From Gammaproteobacteria bacterium (GTDB taxonomy: Bacteria > Pseudomonadota > Gammaproteobacteria > Arenicellales > Poriferihabitantaceae): DNA of 41,909 nucleotides. Where the stretch lies: NCBI GenBank assembly GCA_030432755.1, contig JAUILZ010000025.1, positions 1 through 41,909 of the forward strand, given 5' to 3'. The notes beneath the pieces are model-generated. The model worked only from the letters and a program-made list of their open reading frames with translations, was not told the DNA's origin and did no database searches. Position numbers and translations under genes: made by a program. Positions 16,965-28,174 of the stretch are shown here, in pieces (position 1 is the stretch's first letter; every line of letters begins with the position of its first letter).

Positions 16965-17675
16965 ATGACCGCAATCCAGTCAATCCGCAAACTGATCCTG
17001 ATGGCCCTGTGCCTGCCCGCCGTCGCGCTCGCGGAATCGCCGCGCGTTGGGGTTGCCGAGTTCAGCAATACTTCCGGCGCCTACTGGTGGGGCGGCGGTG
17101 TCGGCTGGGAGCTCTCCAGCATGGTCACCAACGAACTCGCCAACAACGGCAGCTTCCGCGTGGTGGAGCGCAGTAACCTGGAAGCGGTGCTGGGCGAACA
17201 GGACCTTGCCGCCTCCGGGCGCATTTCCCAGGGCACCGGGGCGAAAATCGGCGAGGTGACCGGGGCCCAGTACCTGGTACTCGGCACAGTCACCGCCTAC
17301 GAGGAGAATACCAAGGGCACCGGTGGCGGTTTCTCGTTCTCCGGTATCAGCATCGGCGGCAAGAACGACAAGGCCTACATGGCGATCGACCTGCGCGTGG
17401 TGGACACCACCACCGGCGAGATTGCCTACAACCGCACCGTCGAGGCGCGCTCCGGCGGCTTCGGTCTCAATTTCGGCCTGTCGCGCAACGGGTTTTCCGG
17501 CAGCCTCGGCGGGTACGAGAAAACCCCGGCCGGCAAGGCCATCCGCGCGGCGGTCGTGGAAATCGTCGACTATCTCGAATGCGCCATGGTGACCCAGGGT
17601 GGCTGCATGGCGGAATACGACGCCAAGGAAGAAAAGCGCAAAAGCAGCCTCAAGAGCCTGATCAGCCTGGACTGA
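16965..17675 (+). CDS. CsgG/HfaB-family secreted protein
   Basis: A 236-residue protein with a signal peptide ending near residue 24 (LPAVALA). The mature start, SPRVGVAEFSN, then SSMVTNELANNGSFRVVERSNLEAVLGEQ and GAQYLVLGTVTAYEE are the typical CsgG-domain pattern, as is YMAIDLRVVDTTTGEIAYNRT. CsgG itself is an outer-membrane lipoprotein pore for curli subunits, but this protein has no lipobox cysteine and no curli genes nearby, so it is probably one of the many periplasmic relatives of unknown role. GAGGGTG gives a good ribosome site. TATACT at 16917-16922 may be the -10; its -35 is poor. It is monocistronic. Confidence 0.8.
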   Translation: MTAIQSIRKLILMALCLPAVALAESPRVGVAEFSNTSGAYWWGGGVGWELSSMVTNELANNGSFRVVERSNLEAVLGEQDLAASGRISQGTGAKIGEVTGAQYLVLGTVTAYEENTKGTGGGFSFSGISIGGKNDKAYMAIDLRVVDTTTGEIAYNRTVEARSGGFGLNFGLSRNGFSGSLGGYEKTPAGKAIRAAVVEIVDYLECAMVTQGGCMAEYDAKEEKRKSSLKSLISLD

Positions 17676-17688
17676 TCCGCCGGTCTCC

Positions 17689-17718
17689 GGAAAGCCGCGC
17701 ACTCACACGCGGCTTTCC
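17689..17718. terminator. Bidirectional terminator between convergent genes
   Basis: GGAAAGCCGCG (17689-17699) pairs perfectly with CGCGGCTTTCC (17708-17718) around an 8-nt loop. It lies just after the CsgG-family stop and 58 bp from the end of the convergent IclR gene. T runs are short, TTT on plus and TTT on minus. A smaller hairpin CCCGC/GCGGG follows at 17736-17750. Confidence 0.65.
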
Positions 17719-17775
17719 CGTCAGTGCCTGCTTCACCCGCTGAGAGCGGGCAGTTCGTCGCGTTGTCACCGGGGT

Positions 17776-18594
17776 TCAGATCCCCGTTTCCCGCGCCAGT
17801 ATCTCTCCCATGTCCCGGGCGGCCTGCTGCACCCGCGGCACCAGCCCCGGAGCATCCAGGTCGATCCGCACGTCCGGACCATGCACCGCGATGCAGCCGC
17901 AGAAACGTCCCGCGGCGTCCATGATCGGCGCCGCAACCGCCACCATGCCAGCGACGAATTCCCCCCGGTCCAGAGCATAGCCCGCGCGCGCGATCTTCTC
18001 CAGTTCATCCGCCAGGCGCTCCATCCCGGTGATGGTGTCGGGCGTCTTGCGTTCCAGGTCCAGCCGGTTCAGCAGCGTACGCAGGCGTCGTTTTCCCAGC
18101 GTGGACAGATACAGCTTGCCGCTCGCCGTACAGTGCAGTGGCACCCGCGAGCCCACGGTGAACTGCAGTCTGAGCGGCCATTTCGTTTCCACCCGGTCCG
18201 CATAGACCATCGCGGTGCCGTCGGGAAATGTCAGGTTGCAGGTTTCCCCCAGGTCCCGGGACAGGTTCTCGAGCACCGCATGACGCTCGAGGCGTAGCGG
18301 CGAACCGGAAAGGAAGCCGGTGGCGAGCCGTTGCAAAGCCTGCCCCGGCAGGTAGCGGCGGCCGTCGAGATCGCGCTGGAGAAAGCCGCGCTCCTCGAGC
18401 GATGCGCAAAGCCTGTGGGTGGTGGAGCGTGGCGCGTCGATGGCGTCCGCCAGGCTTTGCAGGCTTGTCGGGCCTTGCGCGCGGCCGATTTCCTCGATCA
18501 GTCCCAGCACCCGCTCAACGGTGCTGCCCCGGTCCCGCGTCACTTTCTCCACGGACGGGCAATCCACTCGCGAAAGGTTGTCGAATCCATGCAC
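17776..18594 (-). CDS. IclR-family transcriptional regulator
   Basis: About 272 residues. An N-terminal winged helix-turn-helix (STVERVLGLIEEIG, LQSLADAIDAPRSTTHRLCA, LEERGFLQRD) precedes the IclR effector domain (CTASGKLYLSTLG, ITGMERLADELEKIARAGYA, VAVAAPIMDAAGRFCGCIAV). IclR proteins usually control the divergent or adjacent catabolic operon, and this gene is divergent from the GMC oxidoreductase of cluster 1. The open frame extends to 18828, but that part overlaps the neighbour. Starts available are GTG at 18594 or 18567; none has a convincing ribosome site, so the start is uncertain. An inverted repeat lies in the shared control region. Confidence 0.9.
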   Translation of the reverse strand: MHGFDNLSRVDCPSVEKVTRDRGSTVERVLGLIEEIGRAQGPTSLQSLADAIDAPRSTTHRLCASLEERGFLQRDLDGRRYLPGQALQRLATGFLSGSPLRLERHAVLENLSRDLGETCNLTFPDGTAMVYADRVETKWPLRLQFTVGSRVPLHCTASGKLYLSTLGKRRLRTLLNRLDLERKTPDTITGMERLADELEKIARAGYALDRGEFVAGMVAVAAPIMDAAGRFCGCIAVHGPDVRIDLDAPGLVPRVQQAARDMGEILARETGI

Positions 18595-18602
18595 ATGTTG
18601 TT

Positions 18603-18626
18603 TATAATGGGACGATTCATTCCATT
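18603..18626 (+). promoter_or_regulatory. Promoter -10 and candidate IclR operator for cluster 1
   Basis: Plus-strand TATAAT (18603-18608) stands 44 bp before the GMC ATG. It overlaps the inverted repeat AATGG (18606-18610), 11 bp, CCATT (18622-18626), also readable as TGGGA-N7-TTCCA, similar to half-sites bound by IclR proteins. Binding there would cover the transcription start. The -35 is weak, which fits an activator or repressor-controlled promoter. Confidence 0.5.
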
Positions 18627-18651
18627 TTAGCCATTTCCGTACCAGCACGCC

Positions 18652-20265
18652 ATGGCCGAACCCTCCACCGAGTATGACTACATCGTGGTCGGCGCCGGCT
18701 CGGCGGGATGCGCCATCGCCGCTCGCCTGTCGGAGGATGCCTCGGTTCGGGTGCTGTTGCTGGAGGCGGGTGGCCCCGACCGCAATCCCTGGATTCACAT
18801 TCCGGTGGGCTACTTCAAGACCATGCACAATCCGTCGGTGGACTGGTGCTACGTCACCGACCCGGATCCCGGCCTCAACGGGCGGCGACTCAAGTGGCCG
18901 CGGGGCAAGGTGCTTGGCGGATCGAGTTCACTCAATGGACTCCTCTATGTTCGCGGCCAGCCGCAGGACTACGAGTCCTGGGCGGCGGACGGCAACCCGG
19001 GATGGGGCTGGGACGACGTCTTCCCCTATTTCCTCAAGTCCGAGGACCAGGAACGCGGCGCGGGGCCGTACCATGGCGCCGGCGGCCCTCTCGCGGTCTC
19101 AGATATCCGTCTCCGGCGCAAGATCACCGACGCCTTCATCGACGCCGCGGTGGAAGCCGGCATTCCACGCAACGACGACATCAACGGCGCAACCCAGGAA
19201 GGCGTGGGTTATTTCCAGCTCACCGCCCGCCGCGGCTGGCGCTGCAGTAGCGCAAGGGCATTCCTCGGCCCCACGCGATCACGCCCCAACCTCGACATCG
19301 TCACCCGCGCACATGCCACCCGCCTGCTGTTCGACGGCAAACGCGCGAACGGTATCGAGTACCTGCGGGACCGGGGTATCCGCCATGCCGGCTGCCGGCG
19401 CGAGATCATCGTCTCGAGCGGCGCCCTCGGCTCGCCGCAACTGCTGCAATTGTCCGGCATCGGTCCCGGTTCGCTCTGCCAGGACATGGGTATCACCCCG
19501 GTCGCGGAACTCGACGGCGTCGGCGCCAATCTCCAGGACCACCTGCAGATTCGCGCGGTCTACAAGTGCCGCCAGCCAACGCTCAACGACGAGGTCAGCA
19601 ACCCGATCCGCAAGATGATGATCGGCCTTCAGTACATTGCCTCGCGCAGCGGACCCATGGCCATGGCGGCAAGCCAGGTGGCGATCTTCACCCGTTCCGG
19701 TGAGCGGGTGGAAAGGCCGGATATCCAGTTCCATTTCCAGCCCCTCAGCTCCGACAACCCCGGCGAGGGTACGCACAGGTTCTCGGCGTTTACCTCGTCG
19801 GTCTGCCAGTTGCGCCCCACCAGCAGCGGCCGGGTACGCATCCTGTCACCGGATCCGGAGCAGCATCCCTCGATTCAGCCGAACTACCTCGCCACCGAGC
19901 TCGACTGCCAGGTCGCCATCGGTGGGATGAAGGTGTCCCGGCGGATCGCGTCGATGCCCTCGCTCAAGCCGCTGATCACCGAGGAATTCGATCCGGGCGC
20001 GCATGTCCGCACCGACGACGAACTGCTCGAGCACGCGCGCAACACCGCCACCACGATCTACCACCCGGTGGGAACCTGCCGCATGGGCAGGGCGGACGAC
20101 CCCCGTTCGGTGGTGGATCATCGACTCCGTGTACACGGCGTCGAGGGACTGCGCGTCGCGGATGCCTCCATCATGCCCAGCATCGTATCGGGGAATACCA
20201 ACGCCCCGGCGATCATGATCGGCGAGAAATGCGCGGACATGGTGAAGGCGGACTGGGCGCCATGA
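18652..20265 (+). CDS. GMC-family FAD oxidoreductase (choline dehydrogenase-like)
   Basis: A 537-residue flavoprotein of the glucose-methanol-choline family, which oxidises primary alcohols. The N-terminus [20 protein letters not shown] is the ADP-binding fold, followed by [11 protein letters not shown]. The two GMC signatures are [20 protein letters not shown] (about residue 82) and [19 protein letters not shown]. The catalytic histidine lies in [10 protein letters not shown] and the paired Asn in [10 protein letters not shown] near the C-terminus. No signal peptide, so cytoplasmic or membrane-associated. It is the first gene of cluster 1, divergent from the IclR gene, and its substrate is likely to be the transported polyol or a derivative. 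Direct proof of substrate is lacking. Confidence 0.9.
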   Translation: MAEPSTEYDYIVVGAGSAGCAIAARLSEDASVRVLLLEAGGPDRNPWIHIPVGYFKTMHNPSVDWCYVTDPDPGLNGRRLKWPRGKVLGGSSSLNGLLYVRGQPQDYESWAADGNPGWGWDDVFPYFLKSEDQERGAGPYHGAGGPLAVSDIRLRRKITDAFIDAAVEAGIPRNDDINGATQEGVGYFQLTARRGWRCSSARAFLGPTRSRPNLDIVTRAHATRLLFDGKRANGIEYLRDRGIRHAGCRREIIVSSGALGSPQLLQLSGIGPGSLCQDMGITPVAELDGVGANLQDHLQIRAVYKCRQPTLNDEVSNPIRKMMIGLQYIASRSGPMAMAASQVAIFTRSGERVERPDIQFHFQPLSSDNPGEGTHRFSAFTSSVCQLRPTSSGRVRILSPDPEQHPSIQPNYLATELDCQVAIGGMKVSRRIASMPSLKPLITEEFDPGAHVRTDDELLEHARNTATTIYHPVGTCRMGRADDPRSVVDHRLRVHGVEGLRVADASIMPSIVSGNTNAPAIMIGEKCADMVKADWAP

Positions 20266-20345
20266 GGCCCATGCGCATATCCCGTATCCGGTGCGCCGTG
20301 ATACGCTTGATCCGGCGCGAGCGGTGTCCCCGCCGACTCCGCCCC

Positions 20346-20403
20346 GGTGATGCCAATCACCACCATTACTACGAAAAGGTTTTACCCGTGAGCCATCGCT
20401 CAC
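20346..20403 (+). other. Two small stem-loops before dctP
   Basis: GGTGAT (20346-20351) pairs with ATCACC (20356-20361), and GTGAGC (20388-20393) with GCTCAC (20398-20403), each with a 4-nt loop. They lie in the 175 bp between the GMC gene and the binding-protein gene. They may be processing or stability signals or part of a second control region; no clear promoter was found in the gap. Confidence 0.4.
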
Positions 20404-20440
20404 TTACTACGCAAACCAACCAATCGAGGAGATTCCAACC

Positions 20441-21544
20441 ATGCTACCAATGAAGAAACTGGTGGCCGGCGCCACCGCCGGCCTGGCCCTGATGGCGACC
20501 AGCGCCGCTTTCGCGGAGGTCAAGATCCGGGTGCAGTCGGTACTGCCGACCAAGGCGGACGAGATCGTCATGCTGAAAGACTTCGCCGCCAACGTGGCGC
20601 AGCTCACCAACAACGAGGTGCAGATCGAGGTCCTGCCTGACGGCGCCATCGTCAGCGGCCGCGACATCATGGACGCGGTGGACAAGGGCCTGGTGGAAGC
20701 GGGCTTCGCCTGGACCCATTACTGGTCAGGCATACATCCCGCCGCGATGCTGTTCGGTTCGCCCGTGGCGGGCGCCGGCGTCGGCATCGACAACATCGCC
20801 TTCGTCTCCTGGTTCATGTACGGCGGCGGCAAGGAACTGTACGACGAACTGTGGGGCGAGATGGGTCTCAACGTGCACGGTCTCATGCTGCAGCCGGTCG
20901 GTCCGGAGGCCCTTGGCTGGTTCAAGGAGCCCATCGAGACCATGGACGACTTCCGCAAGTACCGTTTCCGCACCCCTCCCGGCATTCCCGGTCAGACCTA
21001 CAACGACATCGGCGTGGCCTCCGTGGCCATGGGTGGCGGCGACATCCTGCCGGCGCTGGAGAAAGGGGTCATCGACGCGGCGGAATGGTGCTGCCCGAAG
21101 CCCGACAGCGTGTTCGGCTTCCAGAAAGTGCTCAAGCACTACTACCTCCAGGGCCTGCACCAGGTGGTGGTGAACGCCGACATGTACATCAACGGTGACG
21201 TCTGGAACAGCCTGACCGAGGAGCAGCGCCGGGCGATGGAGATCGCCGCAGACGCCTCGATGATGCGTTCCATGAGCTATCGTATCTACGAGAACGGCAA
21301 GGCGCTCAAGGATCTCACCGAGAACCACGGCGTCATCCTCCACGACACCCCGGCGGACTACTTCCCCGCCTACATGAATGCCGCCAAGGCAAGCCTCGAG
21401 AAGAATGCCGCGGAGAACGAGTTCTTCGCCAAGGTCTGGAACTCGATGCGCGAGTTCGCCGACGTGGCTGTGCCCTTCTGGGCTGGCGCGCAATCGGCCA
21501 ATGCCTCGCTCGGCCAGGCCTACGCCAAGCAGCTACAAAAATAG
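20441..21544 (+). CDS. dctP: TRAP transporter substrate-binding protein DctP (cluster 1)
   Basis: A 367-residue periplasmic binding protein. Signal peptide MLPMKKLVAGATAGLALM to SAAFA (about residue 25). The DctP fold is seen in KIRVQSVLPTKADEIVMLKD, GRDIMDAVDKGLVEAGFAW, and YRFRTPPGIPGQTYND, whose arginine is at the position that salt-bridges the ligand carboxylate or other anion in known TRAP proteins. IDAAEWCCPKPDS resembles the TakP-type pocket tryptophan region. A GAGGAGA ribosome site stands 8 nt before the ATG. It delivers an anionic substrate to DctQM encoded next, separated by 130 bp with two strong hairpins. The neighbours suggest a sulfonated or carboxylated polyol. Confidence 0.92.
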   Translation: MLPMKKLVAGATAGLALMATSAAFAEVKIRVQSVLPTKADEIVMLKDFAANVAQLTNNEVQIEVLPDGAIVSGRDIMDAVDKGLVEAGFAWTHYWSGIHPAAMLFGSPVAGAGVGIDNIAFVSWFMYGGGKELYDELWGEMGLNVHGLMLQPVGPEALGWFKEPIETMDDFRKYRFRTPPGIPGQTYNDIGVASVAMGGGDILPALEKGVIDAAEWCCPKPDSVFGFQKVLKHYYLQGLHQVVVNADMYINGDVWNSLTEEQRRAMEIAADASMMRSMSYRIYENGKALKDLTENHGVILHDTPADYFPAYMNAAKASLEKNAAENEFFAKVWNSMREFADVAVPFWAGAQSANASLGQAYAKQLQK

Positions 21545-21552
21545 GCCCGACT

Positions 21553-21619
21553 CGCCGCGACCCAACGCGGCGTATCCGTACCCGGCGGACGGCATCCTCG
21601 TGACGCCGCCCGCCGGGTA
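21553..21619 (+). other. Two tandem strong stem-loops after dctP
   Basis: CGCCGCG (21553-21559) pairs with CGCGGCG (21566-21572), loop 6. TACCCGGCGG (21579-21588) pairs with CCGCCGGGTA (21610-21619), with a 21-nt loop. They start 8 bp after the dctP stop. Without T runs they look like barriers to 3' exonucleases or partial terminators, giving more binding protein than permease. Confidence 0.6.
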
Positions 21620-21674
21620 GTTCCCATCTCCCGCGCCGGCGTCATTCAACGCCGCGCGGCATCCGAGGCCTGAC

Positions 21675-22288
21675 ATGGCGGAAGACATCAATCCCGACGA
21701 CCTCGAGGTCGCGGACGAACTCATAGCCGAGCGGCGTTCCTCCATCGGTGTGGAACCACCGGCGGACATGGCGCCCTGGATGGCGAAGACCATCCGCGCC
21801 ATCGACACCCTGAGCCTGTGGACCGGCCGGCTGGTAAGCTGGTTGCTGGTGCCGCTCTGCCTTGCGATGGTGTACGAGGTCATCGCGCGCAAGTACTTCG
21901 TCGCCCCGACCATGTGGGCCTACGACATGAGCCGCTTCATGTACGGCGCGCTGTTCACCCTGGGCGCGGCCTATGCATTGTCCGTCGGGGTGCATATCCG
22001 GGCGGACTTTCTCTACCGCAACTGGTCCCCGCGGGCGCAGGGCATCGTCGATGCGACGCTCTACATCCTGTTCTACTTTCCCGGGCTGGTGGTCTTCATG
22101 TGGATGTCCGTGGACTATGCCTGGACCGCCATCGAACGCGGCGAGCGCGGCATGGACACCGCCTGGATGCCCTACATGGGCCCGATCAAGACCGCCCTGC
22201 CCATCGGCATCCTGTTCCTCCTCATCCAGGGCGTCTCCGAACTGCTGAAAAGCCTTTACGCCGCGCGTAAGGGGAGGTGGCCGTTCTG

Positions 22289-22289
<1 letters not shown>
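21675..22289 (+). CDS. dctQ: TRAP transporter small permease DctQ (cluster 1)
   Basis: A 204-residue membrane protein with an acidic cytoplasmic N-terminal extension of about 45 residues, then four hydrophobic segments (for example LVSWLLVPLCLAMVYEVIAR and IVDATLYILFYFPGLVVFMW). The motif EVIARKYFVAPTMWAYDMSR is characteristic of DctQ. DctQ assists the large DctM permease. GAGG precedes the ATG at a good distance. The TGA stop shares its A with the dctM ATG (TGATG), implying coupled translation. Confidence 0.9.
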
Positions 22290-24935
<2,646 letters not shown>

Positions 24936-24986
24936 CGGCGCCGAACGCGATGCGCCGAATGGCTCCAGCTTCTTCAACGATTTAAC

Positions 24987-25763
24987 GTGAACACCGCCAC
25001 GGATATGTTGCGCGGGATGTTCGGTCTCGATGAGCGGGTATTCGTGGTCACCGGCGCCAGCAGTGGTATCGGTCGCGCGATGGCGGGCTTCCTCGCAGGC
25101 GCCGGCGCCCGGGTGGTACTGGTGGCGCGGCGCGCCGCGCGGCTCGATGAGACCGCGCATGAGATCGGCGCGGAGCACAGCGCCGTCGTGCCCGCGGATC
25201 TCGCAGCACGCGAGACCCTGGAAGCGGTAGCCACGCGTTGCCTCGAGGTTTTTGGCCGGGTGGACGGCGTGGTGAACGCCGCCGGCATCAACCCGCGCAA
25301 ACCCTGGGACGCGGTCAGCGACGAGACCTGGGACCTCACCCTGGACCTCAACCTCGCGGCGCCCTTCTTCCTCACCCGCTGCTTCGTCCCCGGCATGCGC
25401 GAACGCGGATACGGGCGAGTGATCAATCTCGCCTCGCTGCAGTCGCGCCGCGCGTTTCCCGACGGCCTGCCCTATGGCGCGGCCAAGGCCGGCGTCTGCC
25501 AGCTGACGCGGGCGATGGCGGAAGCCTGGTCACGCTACGGCATTACCTGCAATGCCATCGCGCCGGGCTTCTTTCCCACCGACCTCACCGCGGCGGTATT
25601 CGATAACGAGGCCTCACGCCAGTGGGCGGCGAGCCAGACCGCGATTGGCCGCAACGGCGAGATGACGGACCTTGCGGGCGCCACGATATTTCTCGCCTCA
25701 CCCGCCTCGGGTTATATTACCGGGCAGACATTGCCGGTGGACGGGGGATTCACCGCGCGCTGA
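24987..25763 (+). CDS. Short-chain dehydrogenase/reductase
   Basis: A 258-residue classical SDR. The cofactor motif is VTGASSGIGRAMAGF, followed by VNAAGINPRK, the catalytic serine in VINLASLQSRRAF, the Tyr and Lys in PYGAAKAGVCQLT, and a C-terminus ITGQTLPVDGGFTAR. The protein is soluble. It begins 51 bp after the HpsN-like gene. In known dihydroxypropanesulfonate pathways two extra dehydrogenases (HpsO and HpsP) interconvert the enantiomers through the ketone; this gene and the next could play those parts. Start choice is uncertain: GTG at 24987 or ATG at 25017 (MFGLDERVFVVTG) are both possible and neither has a strong ribosome site. Confidence 0.88.
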   Translation: MNTATDMLRGMFGLDERVFVVTGASSGIGRAMAGFLAGAGARVVLVARRAARLDETAHEIGAEHSAVVPADLAARETLEAVATRCLEVFGRVDGVVNAAGINPRKPWDAVSDETWDLTLDLNLAAPFFLTRCFVPGMRERGYGRVINLASLQSRRAFPDGLPYGAAKAGVCQLTRAMAEAWSRYGITCNAIAPGFFPTDLTAAVFDNEASRQWAASQTAIGRNGEMTDLAGATIFLASPASGYITGQTLPVDGGFTAR

Positions 25764-25825
25764 ATCCCGCGTCGTGCCGGTGCCATGATTTCGGTCACGC
25801 ACATTCGGCCAAGCAGCGGATTGCC

Positions 25826-26830
25826 TTGAAAGCACTCGTCTATACCGCCAACCAGGAAGTTACCTACCGCGACGAACCCGAGCCGCAACCACGGCCGGGA
25901 GACGCCCTCGTGGCGATCCACTCGGTGGGCATCTGCGGTTCCGACATGCATGCCTGGCTGGGCCATGATTCTCGCCGCGTGCCTCCGCTGATACTCGGTC
26001 ACGAGGCCGTGGGCACCGTGCTCGAGGGAAGCAACCCCGGATCGCGGGTGGTGCTCAACCCCCTCGTCACCTGCGGCGCCTGTCGTGACTGCCTGGACGG
26101 CCGGCAAAACCTCTGTGCCCAGCGTGACCTGATCGGCATGTATCGCCCGGGCGCATTCGCCGAGCGCATCGCCATCCCGGAACGCAACCTGATCCCCGTG
26201 CCTGGCGACATGCCCACCAGCCTGGCGGCGCTGACCGAGCCGGGCGCTACCGCCCTGCACGCGATCACGCTCGCGGAGCGCGTCCTCGCGCGGCCCGTCA
26301 GCGAGGCGCGCGCGCTGGTGATCGGCGCCGGTTCCGTGGGGCTGCTCGCCGCGCTCCTGTTGCGCGACAAGGGCGCCGCGTCGGTATCGATCGTCGAGAC
26401 CAATGCGCTGCGCCGGGATACCGTGACGCACCATAGCGATATCGATACCATCGATCCGGCGGAAATTTCCCTGGAAAACTCCGCCCACGATCTGGTCATC
26501 GACGCCGTGGGCGGCGCGGTGACGCGGAATACCGCCATGGCCACCGTACGTCCCGGTGGCGTGATCATGCATATCGGCCTCATGGACAGCGGCGGCGAAC
26601 TCGACACCCGGCGCATGACTCTTCAGGAAATCACGATGATCGGCTGCTATACCTACACGCCGCTGGATCTGCGCGTTACCCTCGACAAGCTCCACCACGG
26701 AAGCCTGGGCGACCTGTCGTGGATCGAGACCCGCCCTCTCGCCGACGGGGCAAACGCTTTCCGCGACCTGCACGCGGGACGCTGCGCCGCGCCCAAGGTC
26801 GTCCTGACCGTCCAGCCAGACGCCGCCTGA
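25826..26830 (+). CDS. Zinc-binding medium-chain alcohol dehydrogenase
   Basis: A 334-residue MDR-family dehydrogenase. The catalytic zinc site is in VGICGSDMHAWLG and ILGHEAVGTV; four structural-zinc cysteines are in TCGACRDCLDGRQNLC; the cofactor fold has VIGAGSVGLLAALLL. It resembles polyol dehydrogenases such as those for galactitol phosphate or L-threonine. An open frame runs from 25622 across the end of the SDR gene, but the conserved start is KALVYTANQ preceded by TTG at 25826, 62 bp after the SDR stop. Last gene of cluster 1; together with the SDR it could oxidise and reduce C2 of a three-carbon polyol. Confidence 0.88.
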   Translation: MKALVYTANQEVTYRDEPEPQPRPGDALVAIHSVGICGSDMHAWLGHDSRRVPPLILGHEAVGTVLEGSNPGSRVVLNPLVTCGACRDCLDGRQNLCAQRDLIGMYRPGAFAERIAIPERNLIPVPGDMPTSLAALTEPGATALHAITLAERVLARPVSEARALVIGAGSVGLLAALLLRDKGAASVSIVETNALRRDTVTHHSDIDTIDPAEISLENSAHDLVIDAVGGAVTRNTAMATVRPGGVIMHIGLMDSGGELDTRRMTLQEITMIGCYTYTPLDLRVTLDKLHHGSLGDLSWIETRPLADGANAFRDLHAGRCAAPKVVLTVQPDAA

Positions 26831-26915
26831 CCCCCGATCCACTCCTGCTCCGCGGAAATTAACGGGGCACGGCATTAAAAAACCGTAACAAAACATATCA
26901 CGTCGCTGGCGCGCT

Positions 26916-26945
26916 TTGACAACACCCGACGGGATAGGGTTTACT
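26916..26945 (+). promoter_or_regulatory. Candidate promoter of the TAXI-TRAP operon
   Basis: Perfect -35 TTGACA (26916-26921), 18 bp, then TTTACT (26940-26945). An A-rich stretch upstream (26873-26896) resembles an UP element. The predicted leader is about 140 nt. The rest of the 262-bp gap between cluster 1 and cluster 2 (26831-27092) shows no gene; a second TTGACA at 27004 lacks a good -10. Confidence 0.5.
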
Positions 26946-27092
26946 TGCCGCACAGCGTGGCGCGCGGGCAATCCACGGCAAAGTAATCGCCCTGCTCGCG
27001 CCGTTGACAGGCGTCGTCACCAGGCGTCTTCAACGGAGTGTCACGTCATATGTCTCTCAAAAGCAAATTCAAAACCTGACAGAGGATTCAAC

Positions 27093-28061
27093 ATGAATAA
27101 ATCCATCCTGACATCCGTCGTTGCCGCCGGAATGGCCGTAGCCGGAATGTCCCTGCCGGCCACCGCGCAACAGCAGTTCATCTCCATCGGCACCGGTGGC
27201 GTCACCGGCGTTTACTATCCCACCGGCGGCGCCATCTGCCGGCTGGTGAACAAGGACCGCAAGGAACATGGCATCCGCTGCTCCGCCGAGTCCACCGGTG
27301 GATCGATCTACAATATCAACACCATCCGTAGCGGAGAGCTCGAGTTCGGCGTTGCCCAGTCAGACTGGCAGTACCATGCCTACAACGGCACCTCCAAGTT
27401 CGAGGAGCAGGGCGCATTTGAAAACCTGCGCGCGGTGTTCTCCGTGCATCCCGAACCGGTAACGGTCATCGCCTCGGACGAATCCGGCATCAACACCCTG
27501 ACCGATGCCAAGGGCAAGCGACTCAACATCGGCAACCCGGGCTCCGGCACCCGCGGCACCTGGGAAGTCATCGAGGCAGCCCTTGGCTGGGAGCGCAGCG
27601 ACCTGAAACTGGCGGCGGAAATGAAGTCCGCGGAAACGGGCCAGGCGGTCTGCGACGGCAAGATCGACGCCTATTTCTGGCTGGTGGGTCATCCCTCTGC
27701 GCTGACCCAGGAATCGCTTGCCACCTGCGCCTCTCACCTGGTATCGGTTGAAGGCGAGGCCATCGACAAGCTGGTTGCCGATAACCCCTACTACCGCAAG
27801 GCTGCCATCCCGGCCGGCATGTACAACAACGATGCCGATATCCCAACCTTCGGCGTGGGCGCCACCTTCGTAAGCAGTGCCGACGTGCCGGAAGACGTGG
27901 TCTACGTCGTGGTCAAGGCGGTGTTCGAGAACTTCGACCAGTTCAAGAAGCTGCACCCGGCCTTCGAGCATCTGAAGGAAGAGGAAATGATCAAGGACGG
28001 TCTTTCCGCGCCACTGCATGACGGCGCCGTGAAGTACTACAAGGAACGCGGCTGGATGTAA
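27093..28061 (+). CDS. TAXI-family TRAP solute-binding protein
   Basis: A 322-residue periplasmic protein of the TAXI class (TRAP-associated extracytoplasmic immunogenic protein). Signal peptide to about residue 24 (LPATAQ). The typical opening [20 protein letters not shown], the segment [20 protein letters not shown], and [19 protein letters not shown] are family marks. TAXI proteins work with fused 4TM-12TM permeases, and such a gene follows. AGAGGA lies 7 nt before the ATG; the frame is open from 26916 but this start is clear. Substrate is unknown; known TAXI systems transport glutamate or other dicarboxylates and related anions. Confidence 0.93.
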   Translation: MNKSILTSVVAAGMAVAGMSLPATAQQQFISIGTGGVTGVYYPTGGAICRLVNKDRKEHGIRCSAESTGGSIYNINTIRSGELEFGVAQSDWQYHAYNGTSKFEEQGAFENLRAVFSVHPEPVTVIASDESGINTLTDAKGKRLNIGNPGSGTRGTWEVIEAALGWERSDLKLAAEMKSAETGQAVCDGKIDAYFWLVGHPSALTQESLATCASHLVSVEGEAIDKLVADNPYYRKAAIPAGMYNNDADIPTFGVGATFVSSADVPEDVVYVVVKAVFENFDQFKKLHPAFEHLKEEEMIKDGLSAPLHDGAVKYYKERGWM

Positions 28062-28068
28062 CGTCGCC

Positions 28069-28106
28069 TGCGCACAGGGTCGGTCAGCGCGCCGCCCCTG
28101 TGCGCA
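28069..28106 (+). other. Strong stem-loop after the TAXI gene
   Basis: TGCGCACAGGG (28069-28079) pairs perfectly with CCCTGTGCGCA (28096-28106), an 11-bp stem with a 16-nt loop, starting 8 bp after the binding-protein stop. As in cluster 1 this could make the binding protein more abundant than the permease. No T run follows. Confidence 0.6.
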
Positions 28107-28174
28107 TTCCCGGACGAGGTTTCGGGGTATCCAAGAAGAAACACAAATAAGCATCATACGGAGTGCAACGAGAC

